A DNA stretch of 64,000 nt from TMP-86 sp964247385 (GCA_964247385.1 CAXTUB010000005.1:1-64000); one strand, 5' to 3'. Shown: positions 1-9,894, numbered from the stretch's first letter. The notes: generated by a model from the letters alone, not told the origin. Translations and numbers: made by a program.

Positions 1-514
1 AAATTCCGGCAATTACAGTGGAAAGCTGTTGGTGGTGCGACGGAAACAGCGTGTTGATCACGATGGACGCCGCTACCAGCGATAGCGCCACGAACAAAGA
101 ATTGAGAAGCCGCCATGCGGCGAGCGCCAGCGCCGATGTAATGGCGGCGCAAAACAACGTTGCGCTCGAAGTGGGCCACAGTAGACCGACGGCGATCATG
201 AGGAATCCGCACACCTCGAGCGCCTCCTCGAGGCCGCTGTGAAATGAGCGCCGCCAACGGGTCAGCGATTCCGCTGCGACGACCAAGATCAAGCCGCAGC
301 TTGCAAGATTGATTCCACGATCCAACTGCAGGGCGAAGGGCACCGCGCCGGCGATCTGCAGACCCAGCGCGAACAGCAGCGCACGGGCGCGTAAGGATGC
401 AACATGCCAGCCGCCGCAGTGTTGCACGATCCAAGGTTGTTGCCGGTCAATGCGCGCATCGGCCGCCGCTTGCAACCAGCGCTCTTCGGAGATGCTCGGC
501 AAGCCGCGTTGCAT
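1..514 (-). CDS. Multi-pass membrane protein, 3' end outside the window
   Basis: Reading frame open from an ATG at 514-512 to the window edge, 171 codons visible. The protein starts MQRGLPSISEERWLQ, has a soluble stretch of about 40 residues, then at least four hydrophobic segments separated by short charged loops. It begins 11 bases after the stop of the DUF2157-like gene on the same strand, so the two are probably co-transcribed. DUF2157 proteins are often followed by other membrane proteins of unknown function (for example DUF4401), but I cannot assign this one to a family. It is truncated here, so length and C-terminus are unknown. Function unknown. Confidence 0.7.
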   Translation of the reverse strand, partial: MQRGLPSISEERWLQAAADARIDRQQPWIVQHCGGWHVASLRARALLFALGLQIAGAVPFALQLDRGINLASCGLILVVAAESLTRWRRSFHSGLEEALEVCGFLMIAVGLLWPTSSATLFCAAITSALALAAWRLLNSLFVALSLVAASIVINTLFPSHHQQLSTVIAGI

Positions 515-525
515 GGCGCCGCCGA

Positions 526-1518
526 TCAGACGTCAACCGCCGCTTGAATGCGGCGGCGGGCGCTGATGAACACCGCGCTGGCTGCGATGAGCGTGACGAG
601 ATTCGCAATGGACGCCGCTTTGAAATCATGCAGGATCATGCGTTCGAGAGCAGTGAAGCCCGCTGCGGCGTAGAGCACTGCGTAAATCACGAATGATTCG
701 CGCTGCAAGCGGTACGCCAGCGCCACGACAGCGGCCGCGAAGGCTGCGAGCAACACAGCGCCAATGAGTCGCGTCGTGGGATCGAGACACAGGCTCAAGC
801 TTCCCAACAACATCAAGTTGACGATGAAATGCTCGAAAGGCTCACCAAGGCTGGCGCGCGTGGGCGATGCCGACTCGACTCCCGATGTATCGGTGAATTC
901 GTTTCGCGCCCAGCGCCGATGAGCCGCGTACCAGAGCGCAATGATCGCCGCGCACTTGAACGATTGCAGGCTTGCATTCAAACCGCTGGGCTCTGCGATT
1001 CCGGCTGCGCGCCACAGATCGATTCCAAACCAAGCGGTCAATGAAGCGAGTGCGGCAGTGAGCACAATGCGTGAGCGCAGCACGTAGCCTATGGCCGCAT
1101 GAAACAGAGCGAGCAGTAGCAAGTCTCGATCTCCCAGCCACGCAAGCCAACCGAACTGGAGTCGCGCGAAGATCGCCGCGGTGCTCGCCAGCGAAGCAGC
1201 CAGCAGCAGCAAGTAATCCGCTGCGTTGCTTCGCGGCGCCCGGCGAGAATGCGCGCGTGCTGTGGGGATGTAGCAAACAGCAGCGCCGCAAACCAGCGCC
1301 GCAAAAATGCCAAGAGGCCCCCACTGCTGATAGTGCCTGTAAGCCAACGTGCCTGCGCCCGCAACGATCATGAAAACCGCGCCGTACATCAGCGCGCGAA
1401 TCAGGGCGTGAACGTTGAGCGAAACGCCGCGAGCGTGCTCGATGAGACGCTGCGCCATCGCAGCATCGATCATGCCCGAGGCTTGCATTTGCCGGAACTC
1501 CGGCTCGAGCGAGTTCAC
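526..1518 (-). CDS. DUF2157-like integral membrane protein
   Basis: 330 residues starting at a GTG. The N-terminal 40 residues form a short soluble segment (LEPEFRQMQASGMIDAAMAQ) like the amphipathic head of DUF2157 proteins. About eight hydrophobic segments follow, including LIRALMYGAVFMIVAGAGTL and YLLLLAASLASTAAIFARL. This is an inner-membrane protein of unknown function. It lies 15 bases after the S41 lipoprotein gene and 11 bases before the next membrane protein, all on one strand, which suggests one transcript. The family call rests on the head-plus-many-helices layout only. Confidence 0.65.
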   Translation of the reverse strand: MNSLEPEFRQMQASGMIDAAMAQRLIEHARGVSLNVHALIRALMYGAVFMIVAGAGTLAYRHYQQWGPLGIFAALVCGAAVCYIPTARAHSRRAPRSNAADYLLLLAASLASTAAIFARLQFGWLAWLGDRDLLLLALFHAAIGYVLRSRIVLTAALASLTAWFGIDLWRAAGIAEPSGLNASLQSFKCAAIIALWYAAHRRWARNEFTDTSGVESASPTRASLGEPFEHFIVNLMLLGSLSLCLDPTTRLIGAVLLAAFAAAVVALAYRLQRESFVIYAVLYAAAGFTALERMILHDFKAASIANLVTLIAASAVFISARRRIQAAVDV

Positions 1519-1533
1519 GCTTGGCCGGCGTGA

Positions 1534-3120
1534 TCAGAGCCGGCGTGGAGTGTGCAAACGAATGCGGCTCTGCATCCATGGCGGGCGCTCGAGCGCCAAG
1601 CCCGCTCCCACTCCGGCTTTGAGTGCCGCGGCACTCGCGCCGGCAAACGCGTGACACCCCGCCGTGCCCTGACGATACGCGAGCGCCGTAGCCAATAAGT
1701 TCTCGCTTGAATCACCTAGCGCGTGCGCGAAGTCGTCTTGAACATAGCACCCTGGAAGGAATTCGCTCGTGCCCGAAGAAGACGTTGCGGCGTTGCTCGG
1801 GCCGAAGCCATCGCTGTACTCACCGAAGCCCTTGGCGTTCAGGCCGCGGAACTCGATGGAGAAATACGTCGTGCCGCAGTTGTCCTGCGGATAAAAACCG
1901 TAGGGCTTTCCGCACGTGGTTGTGCCGATCTGAATGACCTGCACATCTACGCCTTGTAAGCCATTCAAGATGGATTCGCTGGCCGAGCAGGTATCGCCGG
2001 TCGTCAAGACGAAGACGCGCGGCAGGTCGAGCGTCGGCAAGGGCTGTCCCGCCGTGGCGCTGAAGCCTTGCGTCAGAGAGTGAAATTCAGTCGGCGTGAT
2101 GGGGTCGCCCGTGACCGGATCCACCGTTGGATGCTGATCGTTGAATTGGAGCAGATCAAAGGTTTGATTCTGCGTGCGCGCGGCGCCCGCGATCATATAG
2201 GCCACCTCGCTGGCAATATCGAGATAGCCGCCGCCGTTGTAGCGAATGTCGAGCACGAGATCGGTGACATGGGCTTGCGCAAGCGTATTGAACGCATCGA
2301 CCAGCGCCGCTTCGGAAGTGGCCAGGTGGTCATTGAACAGCATGTAGCCCACGGCTCCGCTCTGCGTGTCGATGGTGTGCACGTTTTGCACGGGCTGTAG
2401 GGTCACGTCCGTTGACACCAGGGTCACCGTGCGCGGCGGTGTCGATGCGCCAAAGCTTCCGAGAACGAACGTATGCGATTCGCCCGGGCTTGAAGGAAAT
2501 AATCCGGCATTGAGCGTATCGACGTCGTCCGTGTCCAGCACTTGCGCTCCGTCCACCGAGATGACTTGCTCGCCTCTCATCACGGCAGGCGATGCACCGG
2601 CTGCGGGCGACCCTGACTCTACATAGCCGACCCGGACGAGTCTCGGCGGCATCGGATTGATGATGACGAAATAGGCACCGTAGCCTGCCTGCGTTCCATT
2701 CAGCGCCAAGGATTCCCACGCCGCGGTGTCATAGGTGAAATGGAACTTGTCTTTCGGGTTTCCCGACGCCGTGGACCCGGCGGTCTTCAGCACATCGAAA
2801 TAGTCGACGGGATCGGTGTAGCCCGCGGGATTGCGATCAGCCACTTCCGAATACCAGAGATACACATCGTGTGTCCAAGCGCGCAGGAAGTGATTCTCGG
2901 CAAGCACTGAGCCCGTTCTGTCGGGATATTTCTGCCCCGTGAAGGGATCGGTGCCCGAACGGGGCGCGGCGCATTGATTCGCGAACATCGCCTGCGGTTG
3001 GTACACGCCCGGTGTCCACTTCAACGCATCGCTCTTGGAAGATGCGCCGGAGTGTCCTCCGCCGCACGCCGCGAGCACAGAAGCGGCCGTCACGAGCCAA
3101 AGCATACGTCGGCTGTCCAT
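1534..3120 (-). CDS. S41-family peptidase lipoprotein
   Basis: 528 residues. The ATG at 3120 gives a lipoprotein signal with lipobox LAAC (Cys19) followed by a Gly/Ser-rich linker. A PDZ-like domain lies around residues 140-225 (YGAYFVIINPMPPRLVRVGYV, VISVDGAQVLD). The S41 (C-terminal-processing peptidase) core covers about 250-460. It has the strand LVLDIRYNGGGYLD, the probable nucleophile serine in TCSASES, and the probable base lysine in TCGKPYGF. It is a predicted periplasmic, membrane-anchored serine protease. Several extra cysteines (TTTCGK, DNCGT, PGCYV, AGCHA) suggest disulfides. The frame is open much further upstream, but that part is antisense to the AI-2E permease and is not credible coding sequence. 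Confidence 0.87.
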   Translation of the reverse strand: MDSRRMLWLVTAASVLAACGGGHSGASSKSDALKWTPGVYQPQAMFANQCAAPRSGTDPFTGQKYPDRTGSVLAENHFLRAWTHDVYLWYSEVADRNPAGYTDPVDYFDVLKTAGSTASGNPKDKFHFTYDTAAWESLALNGTQAGYGAYFVIINPMPPRLVRVGYVESGSPAAGASPAVMRGEQVISVDGAQVLDTDDVDTLNAGLFPSSPGESHTFVLGSFGASTPPRTVTLVSTDVTLQPVQNVHTIDTQSGAVGYMLFNDHLATSEAALVDAFNTLAQAHVTDLVLDIRYNGGGYLDIASEVAYMIAGAARTQNQTFDLLQFNDQHPTVDPVTGDPITPTEFHSLTQGFSATAGQPLPTLDLPRVFVLTTGDTCSASESILNGLQGVDVQVIQIGTTTCGKPYGFYPQDNCGTTYFSIEFRGLNAKGFGEYSDGFGPSNAATSSSGTSEFLPGCYVQDDFAHALGDSSENLLATALAYRQGTAGCHAFAGASAAALKAGVGAGLALERPPWMQSRIRLHTPRRL

Positions 3121-3222
3121 CTTGACTTTATCCTTGTTCGAAGCCGTGAATTCTGCCGAACCCACCGAGATCACGCGCCGTGGCGCAAGAGAAACTGTGG
3201 ACGGCGTCGCATCGGCCGTAAA

Positions 3223-4314
3223 ATGCACGTGATGACTCAGGCACCTTCCGATCACCCGACCAATCCACGCGCCCATCTTGCGAGCTTGTACACGCGGGTG
3301 TTCGCACTCGTCGTTGCAGCACTCGTGGGTTATGCGGTTTTCCAGATTCTGTCGCCTTTCGCGAGCGCACTGACGTGGGCGATTTTGCTGGCGTTCATCT
3401 TGCATCCCATCAACTTGCGGCTGCGGCGCAAAATGCGCGGCCGCAAGGGCGTGCCGGCCGGAATTCTCACCACGCTCACGCCGATCGTGATTCTGCTGCC
3501 GCTCTCGGCGGTGTCCGTGCAGTTCGTCTTGCAGGTCTCGAGCCTGCTGCAACGAGTGCAGGATGCGGCGCGGCGTTTCGATGTGCATGGCTTTCAAGAC
3601 TTGGGCCAATTTCCCTGGGTCATGCACGCGACCCGTTGGCTGCAGGAGCAGTTCTCGGTCAGCGCCCAGCAATTGCAATCCTGGGCCGTATCCGGCACCC
3701 AGGAGCTGCTGCAACGCGCGGCAGGCGTCGGCAGTTTCGTTTTCTTGGGCACGTTGAGCACGGTGACCGGCTTTTTTCTGATGATCGTGCTGCTGTTCTT
3801 TTTCCTGCGCGATGGCGATGTCATGTTCGCGCGCACTAAAGATCTGATTCCTTTCGACGACCGCCGCAAGAACTCGCTCATCACTCACATTCGAGATCTG
3901 ACGCGCGCCATCGTATTCGGCACCGCGGTCACCGCCGCCGCGCAAGGCGCGATGGTGGCGATCGGCTTCGCTATTTGCGGGCTGCCCTCGCCATTGGTGT
4001 TCGGAGTGCTCGCCGCCCTGCTCTCCATGCTTCCGGTGGGCGGCGCCGCCATCATCTGGGTGCCCGGCGCCATCGCATTGTTCATGCAAGGCCGCTGGGG
4101 TTACGGCACGTTCCTGCTGGTGTGGGGCACGGTGCTCTCGAGCTTCGATAATTTGTTGCGGCCCCTGTTGATCTCGGGGCGCGCGCAAATCTCGACTCTC
4201 GCGGTATTTATCGGCGTGCTCGGCGGCATCTCCGCGTTCGGCGCGGTGGGTATCATCGCGGGTCCCATCATCTTGTCCGCGGCCCTGGTCTTGTTGCAGT
4301 ACGCCGCCGAATAG
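3223..4314 (+). CDS. AI-2E family (PerM/YdiK-type) permease
   Basis: 363 residues from the ATG at 3223; a second ATG at 3232 is equally possible, and neither has a strong ribosome-binding site. The layout is typical of the family: two N-terminal helices (VFALVVAALVGYAVFQILSP, SALTWAILLAFILHP), a soluble central section of about 80 residues, then five or six helices with conserved LLFFFLRDG, LLSMLPVGGAAIIWVPGA, DNLLRPLLISG and GPIILSAALVLL. Members include AI-2 exporters and sodium-driven antiporters, so the substrate cannot be predicted. It is divergent from the S41 lipoprotein (102-base shared promoter region) and ends 3 bases before uvrD, so it is probably co-transcribed with it. Confidence 0.88.
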   Translation: MHVMTQAPSDHPTNPRAHLASLYTRVFALVVAALVGYAVFQILSPFASALTWAILLAFILHPINLRLRRKMRGRKGVPAGILTTLTPIVILLPLSAVSVQFVLQVSSLLQRVQDAARRFDVHGFQDLGQFPWVMHATRWLQEQFSVSAQQLQSWAVSGTQELLQRAAGVGSFVFLGTLSTVTGFFLMIVLLFFFLRDGDVMFARTKDLIPFDDRRKNSLITHIRDLTRAIVFGTAVTAAAQGAMVAIGFAICGLPSPLVFGVLAALLSMLPVGGAAIIWVPGAIALFMQGRWGYGTFLLVWGTVLSSFDNLLRPLLISGRAQISTLAVFIGVLGGISAFGAVGIIAGPIILSAALVLLQYAAE

Positions 4315-4317
4315 CGC

Positions 4318-6495
4318 ATGGACGTATCGCATCTACTGGACTCCTTGAACGAGGAGCAGCGTCAAGCTGTCACGGCGCCCCTGGCGCCGGCGCTCGTCTT
4401 GGCGGGCGCGGGCAGCGGTAAGACGCGGGTGCTGGTGCATCGCATCGCCTGGCTGATTCAAGTGGAAGGCGTGTCGCCGCACGGCATCCTTTCGGTGACG
4501 TTCACCAACAAAGCTGCGAATGAGATGCGCGGCCGCATCGAGAGTCTTCTGCACTTGCCCACGGCTTCGCTTTGGATCGGCACGTTTCACGGGCTCGCGC
4601 ACCGTTTGCTGCGCAGGCATTGGCGCGAAGCGGGGCTCGAGCAGAGCTTTCAGATCATGGACTCGGACGATCAGACGCGCCTTTTGAAGCGGGTCTTGAA
4701 AGTTCTCAACCTGGATGAGACCCGCTGGGTGCCGCGCGAGATTTCCTGGTTCATCAATGCGCAAAAAGACGAAGGCCTGCGCGCCAAGGATTTCAAGGAC
4801 GATGGCGATGCCAACCGGCGGCAAATGGCGAAGATCTATCAAGCCTACGAAGAAGCGTGCCGGCAAAACAACGTGCTCGACTTTGCAGAGCTCTTGCTGC
4901 GCGCTTACGAGATCTGGCGCGATCACCCTGAACTGCTCGCGCACTATCGCGCGCGTTTCCGTCACATCTTGGTCGACGAGTTTCAAGACACCAACACCAT
5001 TCAATACCGCTGGCTGCAAATTCTGGCTGGCGCCGAAGGTTTGCCATTCGTGGTGGGCGACGACGATCAGTCGATTTACCGCTGGCGCGGCGCACGCGTG
5101 GAAAACTTGAATCAATTCCGGCGCGATTTTCCCGCGGCGCACTTTTTTCGTCTGGAGCAGAACTATCGCTCCACCGGCACCATTCTCAAAGCGGCCAACG
5201 CGCTCATCGCCAATAACTCGGGCCGCCTCGGCAAGAATCTATGGACCAGCGGTGCGGAGGGCGAGCGCGTCAAGCTGTACGCGGCGTTCAACGAACGCGA
5301 CGAAGCGGATTTCATCGTCGATCGCGTGCGGCGCTGGTCGCAAGGCGGCGGTGCGCGGCGCGAAGCCGCCATTTTGTATCGCTCGAATGCGCAGTCGCGA
5401 GTCATCGAAGAGGCGTTATGGAATGCGCGCATTCCTTACCGCGTCTACGGCGGGCTGCGATTTTTCGAGCGCGCCGAAATCAAGGATGCGCTCGCTTATT
5501 TGCGGCTGGTGGCGAGCCGCAGCGACGATGGCTCTTTCGAGCGCGTGGTGAATCTGCCGCCGCGCGGAATTGGTGCGAAGACGCTCGAATCCATTCGCGC
5601 CCACGCGCGCGAGCACGCCGTCTCGCTATGGAGCGCGGCCGCAACCATCGTGGGCGATCTGCCGGCCAAGGCAGGTCAAGCACTGTTTGGCTTCATGTCG
5701 CTCATCGAGCGCCTGGCGGGCTCAACGGTGGGGCTTCCCTTGCACCAATCAGTAGATGCCGTGGTGCAAGCATCCGGCCTCATCGAGCATTACAAGAAGG
5801 AAAAAGGTGAGCGCGGCGATGCGCGCATCGACAACTTGAACGAGTTGGTGAGCGCCGCGCGCGGCTTCACGCCCGAGGCCGATGCCGAGCTCGGGCCGCT
5901 CGAGGCGTTTCTCGCACATGCCGTGCTGGAGTCGGGCGAATCGCAGGCCGACCCGTACGAGGACTGCGTGCAAATGATGACGCTGCATTCGGCCAAAGGG
6001 CTCGAGTTTCCGCTCGTGTTCATGACCGGCTTGGAAGACGGCTTGTTTCCTCACCAGCGCTCGATCGCGGATCTCGAAAGTCTCGAAGAAGAGCGGCGCC
6101 TTTGCTACGTCGGCGCGACGCGCGCCATGCGCGAGCTCATTTTGACTTATGCCGAGACGCGCCGTTTGCACGGCGTGGATACCTTCGGCCTGCCCTCACG
6201 CTTCATCGCAGAGCTTCCGCCCGCGCTCGTCGATGAGGTTCGACCGCGCGTGCAAGTGGCCCGGCCGCTGTTCAATGCACGGCGCCCGTTCGGCGCACGC
6301 GAGCGCGGCGATGCGCTTGCTTCCGAAGCCACGGGCTCCGTGCGCATGGGAAGCCGCGTGCGCCACGCGAAGTTCGGCGAAGGCGTGGTCTTGAATTTCG
6401 AGGGCAATGGGCCGCATGCCCGGGTGCACGTGAACTTCGAGCAACAAGGCGCGAAGTGGCTGATGCTGTCCTATGCGAATCTCGAGGTCGTGTAA
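4318..6495 (+). CDS. uvrD: DNA helicase II (UvrD/Rep family)
   Basis: 725 residues, the usual UvrD length. The superfamily 1A motifs are present in order: Q-motif LNEEQRQAV, Walker A GAGSGKT (about residues 30-36), TFTNKAANEM, GTFHGLAHRLLRRH, Walker B VDEFQDTN, GDDDQSIYRWRGA, LEQNYRST, LHSAKGLEF and YVGATRA. The C-terminal 50 residues (GSRVRHAKFGEGVVLNFEG) form the Tudor-like domain that in E. coli UvrD contacts RNA polymerase. It unwinds DNA 3' to 5' in mismatch and nucleotide-excision repair. Rep is the alternative, but the C-terminal domain and length favour UvrD. Confidence 0.95.
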   Translation: MDVSHLLDSLNEEQRQAVTAPLAPALVLAGAGSGKTRVLVHRIAWLIQVEGVSPHGILSVTFTNKAANEMRGRIESLLHLPTASLWIGTFHGLAHRLLRRHWREAGLEQSFQIMDSDDQTRLLKRVLKVLNLDETRWVPREISWFINAQKDEGLRAKDFKDDGDANRRQMAKIYQAYEEACRQNNVLDFAELLLRAYEIWRDHPELLAHYRARFRHILVDEFQDTNTIQYRWLQILAGAEGLPFVVGDDDQSIYRWRGARVENLNQFRRDFPAAHFFRLEQNYRSTGTILKAANALIANNSGRLGKNLWTSGAEGERVKLYAAFNERDEADFIVDRVRRWSQGGGARREAAILYRSNAQSRVIEEALWNARIPYRVYGGLRFFERAEIKDALAYLRLVASRSDDGSFERVVNLPPRGIGAKTLESIRAHAREHAVSLWSAAATIVGDLPAKAGQALFGFMSLIERLAGSTVGLPLHQSVDAVVQASGLIEHYKKEKGERGDARIDNLNELVSAARGFTPEADAELGPLEAFLAHAVLESGESQADPYEDCVQMMTLHSAKGLEFPLVFMTGLEDGLFPHQRSIADLESLEEERRLCYVGATRAMRELILTYAETRRLHGVDTFGLPSRFIAELPPALVDEVRPRVQVARPLFNARRPFGARERGDALASEATGSVRMGSRVRHAKFGEGVVLNFEGNGPHARVHVNFEQQGAKWLMLSYANLEVV

Positions 6496-6507
6496 CATGG
6501 ATCGGCT

Positions 6508-7884
6508 GTGAAAATCATCATTCTCGGCGCCGGACAAGTCGGCCGTACGGCCGCTTATCACTTGTCGCGCGAGGAAGCCAACGACGTCACGGTGATCGAC
6601 CTCGATGAGGCGACCTTGCGCGATCTGCAGGACCGCCTCGACATTCGCACCGTAGCCGGCAATGCGGCGAGCCCCGCGGTGCTCGAAGCGGCCGGAATCG
6701 CGCGCACCGACATTCTGGTGGCGCTCACCAACAGCGATGAGGTCAACATGCTGGCCTGCCAGATCGCATGGACGTTATATCGCACGCCGAAAAAGATCGC
6801 GCGCGTGCGTTCCGCCGATTTCACCGAGCGCGAGAATCTGTTCGGCGAGACCGCCGTGGCCGTGGATGTGTGGATCTCGCCCGAACAGCTCGTCACCGAA
6901 TACATCGCGCGTCTCATTCATTACCCGGGCGCGCTGCAAGTGCTGGATTTCGCGGACGGACGCGTGCGTCTCGTCGGCATTCGCGCCCTCAAGGGCGGGC
7001 TTCTCGTCGGCCAGGAGCTGCGCGCGTTGCGCGAGCACATGCCGAAAACCGACGCACGCGTGGCGGCCATCTATCGCGCCGGGCGCAGCATCAAGCCCGA
7101 AGGCAACACCGTCATCGAAGACGGCGATGAGATCTTCTTCCTCGCGGCTCGCAAGGATATCCGCTCGGTGATGAACGAGATGCGCCGGCAGGAAGCGCCT
7201 GCGCGCCGTGTGGTGATCGCAGGCGGCGGCAACATCGGCTTTCGCCTCGCTCGCGCGCTCGAAGACAAGAATCAAGTCAAACTGATCGAACGCGACAACA
7301 AGCAGGCACGGCGCGTGGCGGAGCGCCTGCAGAACACCATCGTGCTGCACGGCGATGCAGCGGACGAGGAGCTGCTGCTCGAGGAAAACATCGACAGCAC
7401 CGACGTGTTCGCGGCGGTCACGAACTCCGAAGAGGCGAATATTCTGTCGGCGATGCTCGCCAAGCGCCTGGGTGCGCACAAGGTCATGGCGCTCATCAGC
7501 AAACCCGCTTATGCAGATCTCATCGAGAGCGACGCCATCGATGTCGCCATTTCGCCGCAGACGGTGACCATCGGCTCGCTCCTGGCGCATGTGCGGCGCG
7601 GGGATGTGGTGCGCGTGCATAGCTTGCGGCGCGGCGCCGCGGAGGCGCTCGAGGCAGTGGTGCATGGGGATGCCGACAGCTCGAAGATCATCGGCCGGCG
7701 CATCGAGGACATCTCCCTGCCCGAAGGCACGACGCTCGGCGCGGTGGTGCGCGGCGACGAAGTCATCATCGCGCACCATGACACGACGGTGCAGGCCGAT
7801 GACCACTTGATCCTGTTCTCCACCGACCGCCGCCATATCGAAGCGGTGGAAAAAATATTTCAAGGCTCGGCCTCGTTCTTGTGA
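6508..7884 (+). CDS. trkA: Trk system potassium uptake regulator TrkA
   Basis: 458 residues from a GTG at 6508; MKIIILGAGQVG is the standard TrkA start. It has two RCK units: an NAD-binding Rossmann fold at the N-terminus (GAGQVG) with a TrkA_C domain (about 140-220), and a second fold near residue 232 (GGGNIGFRLA) with a final TrkA_C. It is a peripheral inner-membrane protein that gates the TrkH potassium channel in response to nucleotides. trkH follows 86 bases downstream, and uvrD ends 12 bases upstream. Confidence 0.96.
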   Translation: MKIIILGAGQVGRTAAYHLSREEANDVTVIDLDEATLRDLQDRLDIRTVAGNAASPAVLEAAGIARTDILVALTNSDEVNMLACQIAWTLYRTPKKIARVRSADFTERENLFGETAVAVDVWISPEQLVTEYIARLIHYPGALQVLDFADGRVRLVGIRALKGGLLVGQELRALREHMPKTDARVAAIYRAGRSIKPEGNTVIEDGDEIFFLAARKDIRSVMNEMRRQEAPARRVVIAGGGNIGFRLARALEDKNQVKLIERDNKQARRVAERLQNTIVLHGDAADEELLLEENIDSTDVFAAVTNSEEANILSAMLAKRLGAHKVMALISKPAYADLIESDAIDVAISPQTVTIGSLLAHVRRGDVVRVHSLRRGAAEALEAVVHGDADSSKIIGRRIEDISLPEGTTLGAVVRGDEVIIAHHDTTVQADDHLILFSTDRRHIEAVEKIFQGSASFL

Positions 7885-7970
7885 GCGCGTGAGCCGCCCA
7901 TGAGCTTGTCCAGAACGGGCCTCGATCCCGCAAGCAGGGGGCCCGGTCGGAGGTCCCGCAAGGCCGCTTC

Positions 7971-9428
7971 GTGAAAGATATTCTGTTGCCGGTGGCGCAC
8001 GTGTTTGCGCTGGTGATCATGGTGTTCGCGGGAACCATGTTGGCGCCGTTGGTGCTGGCCATCTGGGGGGGCGACCCGGCGCTGTTGTCCTTCATCGTCT
8101 CGTCAGTCGCGACATTTGCCATCGGCGCCCTGCTGTGGCTCGCCACGCGCCGCTTCAAGCGCGAGCTGAAGACGCGCGACGGACTCATGCTGGTCGCGCT
8201 GAGTTGGGTGGCGCTGCCCGCAGTCGCGGGCTTCCCGTTGTGGAACTATCTGAACATCGGCTTCACCGATGCGTATTTCGAAGCGGCATCGGGCCTCACC
8301 ACCACCGGCGCCACCGTTCTGTCAGGACTCGAATATTTGCCGCGCTCGATCAATTTGTGGCGGCACTTGCTGAGTTGGCTCGGCGGCATGGGCATCATCG
8401 TGTTGGCGGTTGCCATCTTGCCGTTGCTCGGCGTGGGCGGCATGCAAATGGTGCGCGCCGAGATGCCCGGCCCCATGAAAGACCGCAAGCTCACGCCGCG
8501 CATTGGCCAAACGGCCAAGCTCCTGTGGGCGGTTTATGCGGGGCTCACGACGGCGTGCATCGTGAGCCTGAAACTGGCCGGCATGGATTGGTTCGATGCC
8601 GTGTGCCACGGTTTCTCGACGCTCGCGTTGGGAGGCTTTTCCACTTACGACGCTAGCATCGGCCATTTCAACTCCATCGCGATCGAGTGGATTCTGACGC
8701 TATTCCAAGTGCTCGCGGCGCTCAACTTCGCAACTCATTATCTCGCGTGGAGCCAGGCGAGCTTGAAACCGTATTTCGCCGACGCGGAAGCCAAGGCCAT
8801 CGTGTGTGTATTGGCGGTGAGCTGCATCGGCATCGCTGCATTTTTATACTTGCATGGAGTGTATGCCGACCCGGGCACCTCGTTCCGCCATGCACTCTTC
8901 AACGTGGTCGCCATTGGCACCGACTCGGGCTTTCATACTCAGGATTTCAACCGCTGGCCCATCTTTGCGCCCATGTGGATGATGTTCCTGAGCTGCATCC
9001 TCGCAAGCTCAGGCTCGACCGGCGGCGGCATCAAGATGATTCGCACGTTGGTCTTGTTCAAGCAAGCGAATCGCGAGTTGAACCAGCTCGTGCATCCCAA
9101 CATGATTCGACCGCTCAAGGTTGCGGGCGTCGTCATCGAAAACCGCACCGTATTTGCCGTGCTTGCGTTCGTGTTTTTGTATTTCATCAGCATCGTCACG
9201 TTGGTGTTCATTCAACTGGGAAGCGGACTGGATTTCATGACTTCGCTCTCGTCGGTGCTCGCCTGCGTAAATAATGCCGGGCCGGGGCTGGGCTTGGTCG
9301 GGCCGGGAAGCAACTATGGCGTGTTGAGCGATTTCCAAACCTGGGTCTGCTCGGTCGGCATGCTGCTCGGCCGCCTTGAAATTTTTACTTTATTAGTGCT
9401 GTTCTCGCCCATGATCTGGCGTAAGTGA
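7971..9428 (+). CDS. trkH: Trk system potassium transporter TrkH
   Basis: 485 residues from a GTG at 7971 (E. coli TrkH has 483). The four pore-loop selectivity segments are recognisable: TTTGAT, LALGGFST, IGTDSGFH and NNAGPGLG. GGMGIIVLAVAILPLLGVGGM is strongly conserved. It forms the potassium-conducting subunit partnered by TrkA just upstream. An ATG at 7900 is out of frame, which supports the GTG. The third filter segment (GTDSGF) differs somewhat from the TTAGFT of E. coli, but the key glycine is kept. Confidence 0.95.
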   Translation: MKDILLPVAHVFALVIMVFAGTMLAPLVLAIWGGDPALLSFIVSSVATFAIGALLWLATRRFKRELKTRDGLMLVALSWVALPAVAGFPLWNYLNIGFTDAYFEAASGLTTTGATVLSGLEYLPRSINLWRHLLSWLGGMGIIVLAVAILPLLGVGGMQMVRAEMPGPMKDRKLTPRIGQTAKLLWAVYAGLTTACIVSLKLAGMDWFDAVCHGFSTLALGGFSTYDASIGHFNSIAIEWILTLFQVLAALNFATHYLAWSQASLKPYFADAEAKAIVCVLAVSCIGIAAFLYLHGVYADPGTSFRHALFNVVAIGTDSGFHTQDFNRWPIFAPMWMMFLSCILASSGSTGGGIKMIRTLVLFKQANRELNQLVHPNMIRPLKVAGVVIENRTVFAVLAFVFLYFISIVTLVFIQLGSGLDFMTSLSSVLACVNNAGPGLGLVGPGSNYGVLSDFQTWVCSVGMLLGRLEIFTLLVLFSPMIWRK

Positions 9429-9444
9429 CTTCGCGGCGAATGAG

Positions 9445-9894
9445 ATGATTGCGCTGTTGCAGCGCGTATCACACGCATCCGTCACGGTGGCCGGGGAATG
9501 CGTTGCGCATATTGAAGTCGGACTGGCCGTGTTGGTCGGCGTGGAAAAATCCGACACGGCGATAGACGCTTGCGACTTGCTACAGCGGCTTCTCTCCTAT
9601 CGCGTCTTTGCGGATTCCGCCGGGCGCATGAATTTGAGCCTCAAGGACATTGGCGGGGCGCTCCTGTTGGTGCCGCAATTCACGCTGGCCGCTGAGACGC
9701 GCAAAGGCTTGCGGCCGTCGTTTTCGTCATCGGCCGCACCGGGGGCGGCACGCGAAATGTTCGAACATCTCGTGGAAGCGGCGGTCCAAGCCCACGATCC
9801 GGTCCGGCACGGCCTATTCGGCGCACACATGCAGCTCAACCTGACCAATGACGGGCCGGTGACTTTCTGGCTCGAAAGTCAGCGGCGCGCATAA
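9445..9894 (+). CDS. dtd: D-aminoacyl-tRNA deacylase
   Basis: 149 residues, family-typical length. It has the two signature motifs of the DTD fold: VPQFTLAA (the SQxxL-type motif) and TNDGPVTF (the Gly-Pro motif that excludes L-amino acids). It hydrolyses D-aminoacyl-tRNA and also Gly-tRNA(Ala), recycling mischarged tRNA in the cytoplasm. It lies 16 bases after trkH and 93 bases before tatA on the same strand. Confidence 0.95.
   Translation: MIALLQRVSHASVTVAGECVAHIEVGLAVLVGVEKSDTAIDACDLLQRLLSYRVFADSAGRMNLSLKDIGGALLLVPQFTLAAETRKGLRPSFSSSAAPGAAREMFEHLVEAAVQAHDPVRHGLFGAHMQLNLTNDGPVTFWLESQRRA

Noticed and set aside
3121..4332. Upstream extension of the S41 lipoprotein frame on the minus strand (about 400 extra residues)
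   Set aside because: It is antisense to the AI-2E permease, has His/Gln/Arg-rich composition typical of GC-driven open frames, and would bury the clear lipoprotein signal at 3120.
6775..7863. 362-codon open frame opposite trkA
   Set aside because: No motifs and clearly a shadow of trkA codon bias.
7885..7970. trkH start at the ATG at 7900
   Set aside because: That ATG is out of frame with trkH; the GTG at 7971 gives a protein of expected length and N-terminus.
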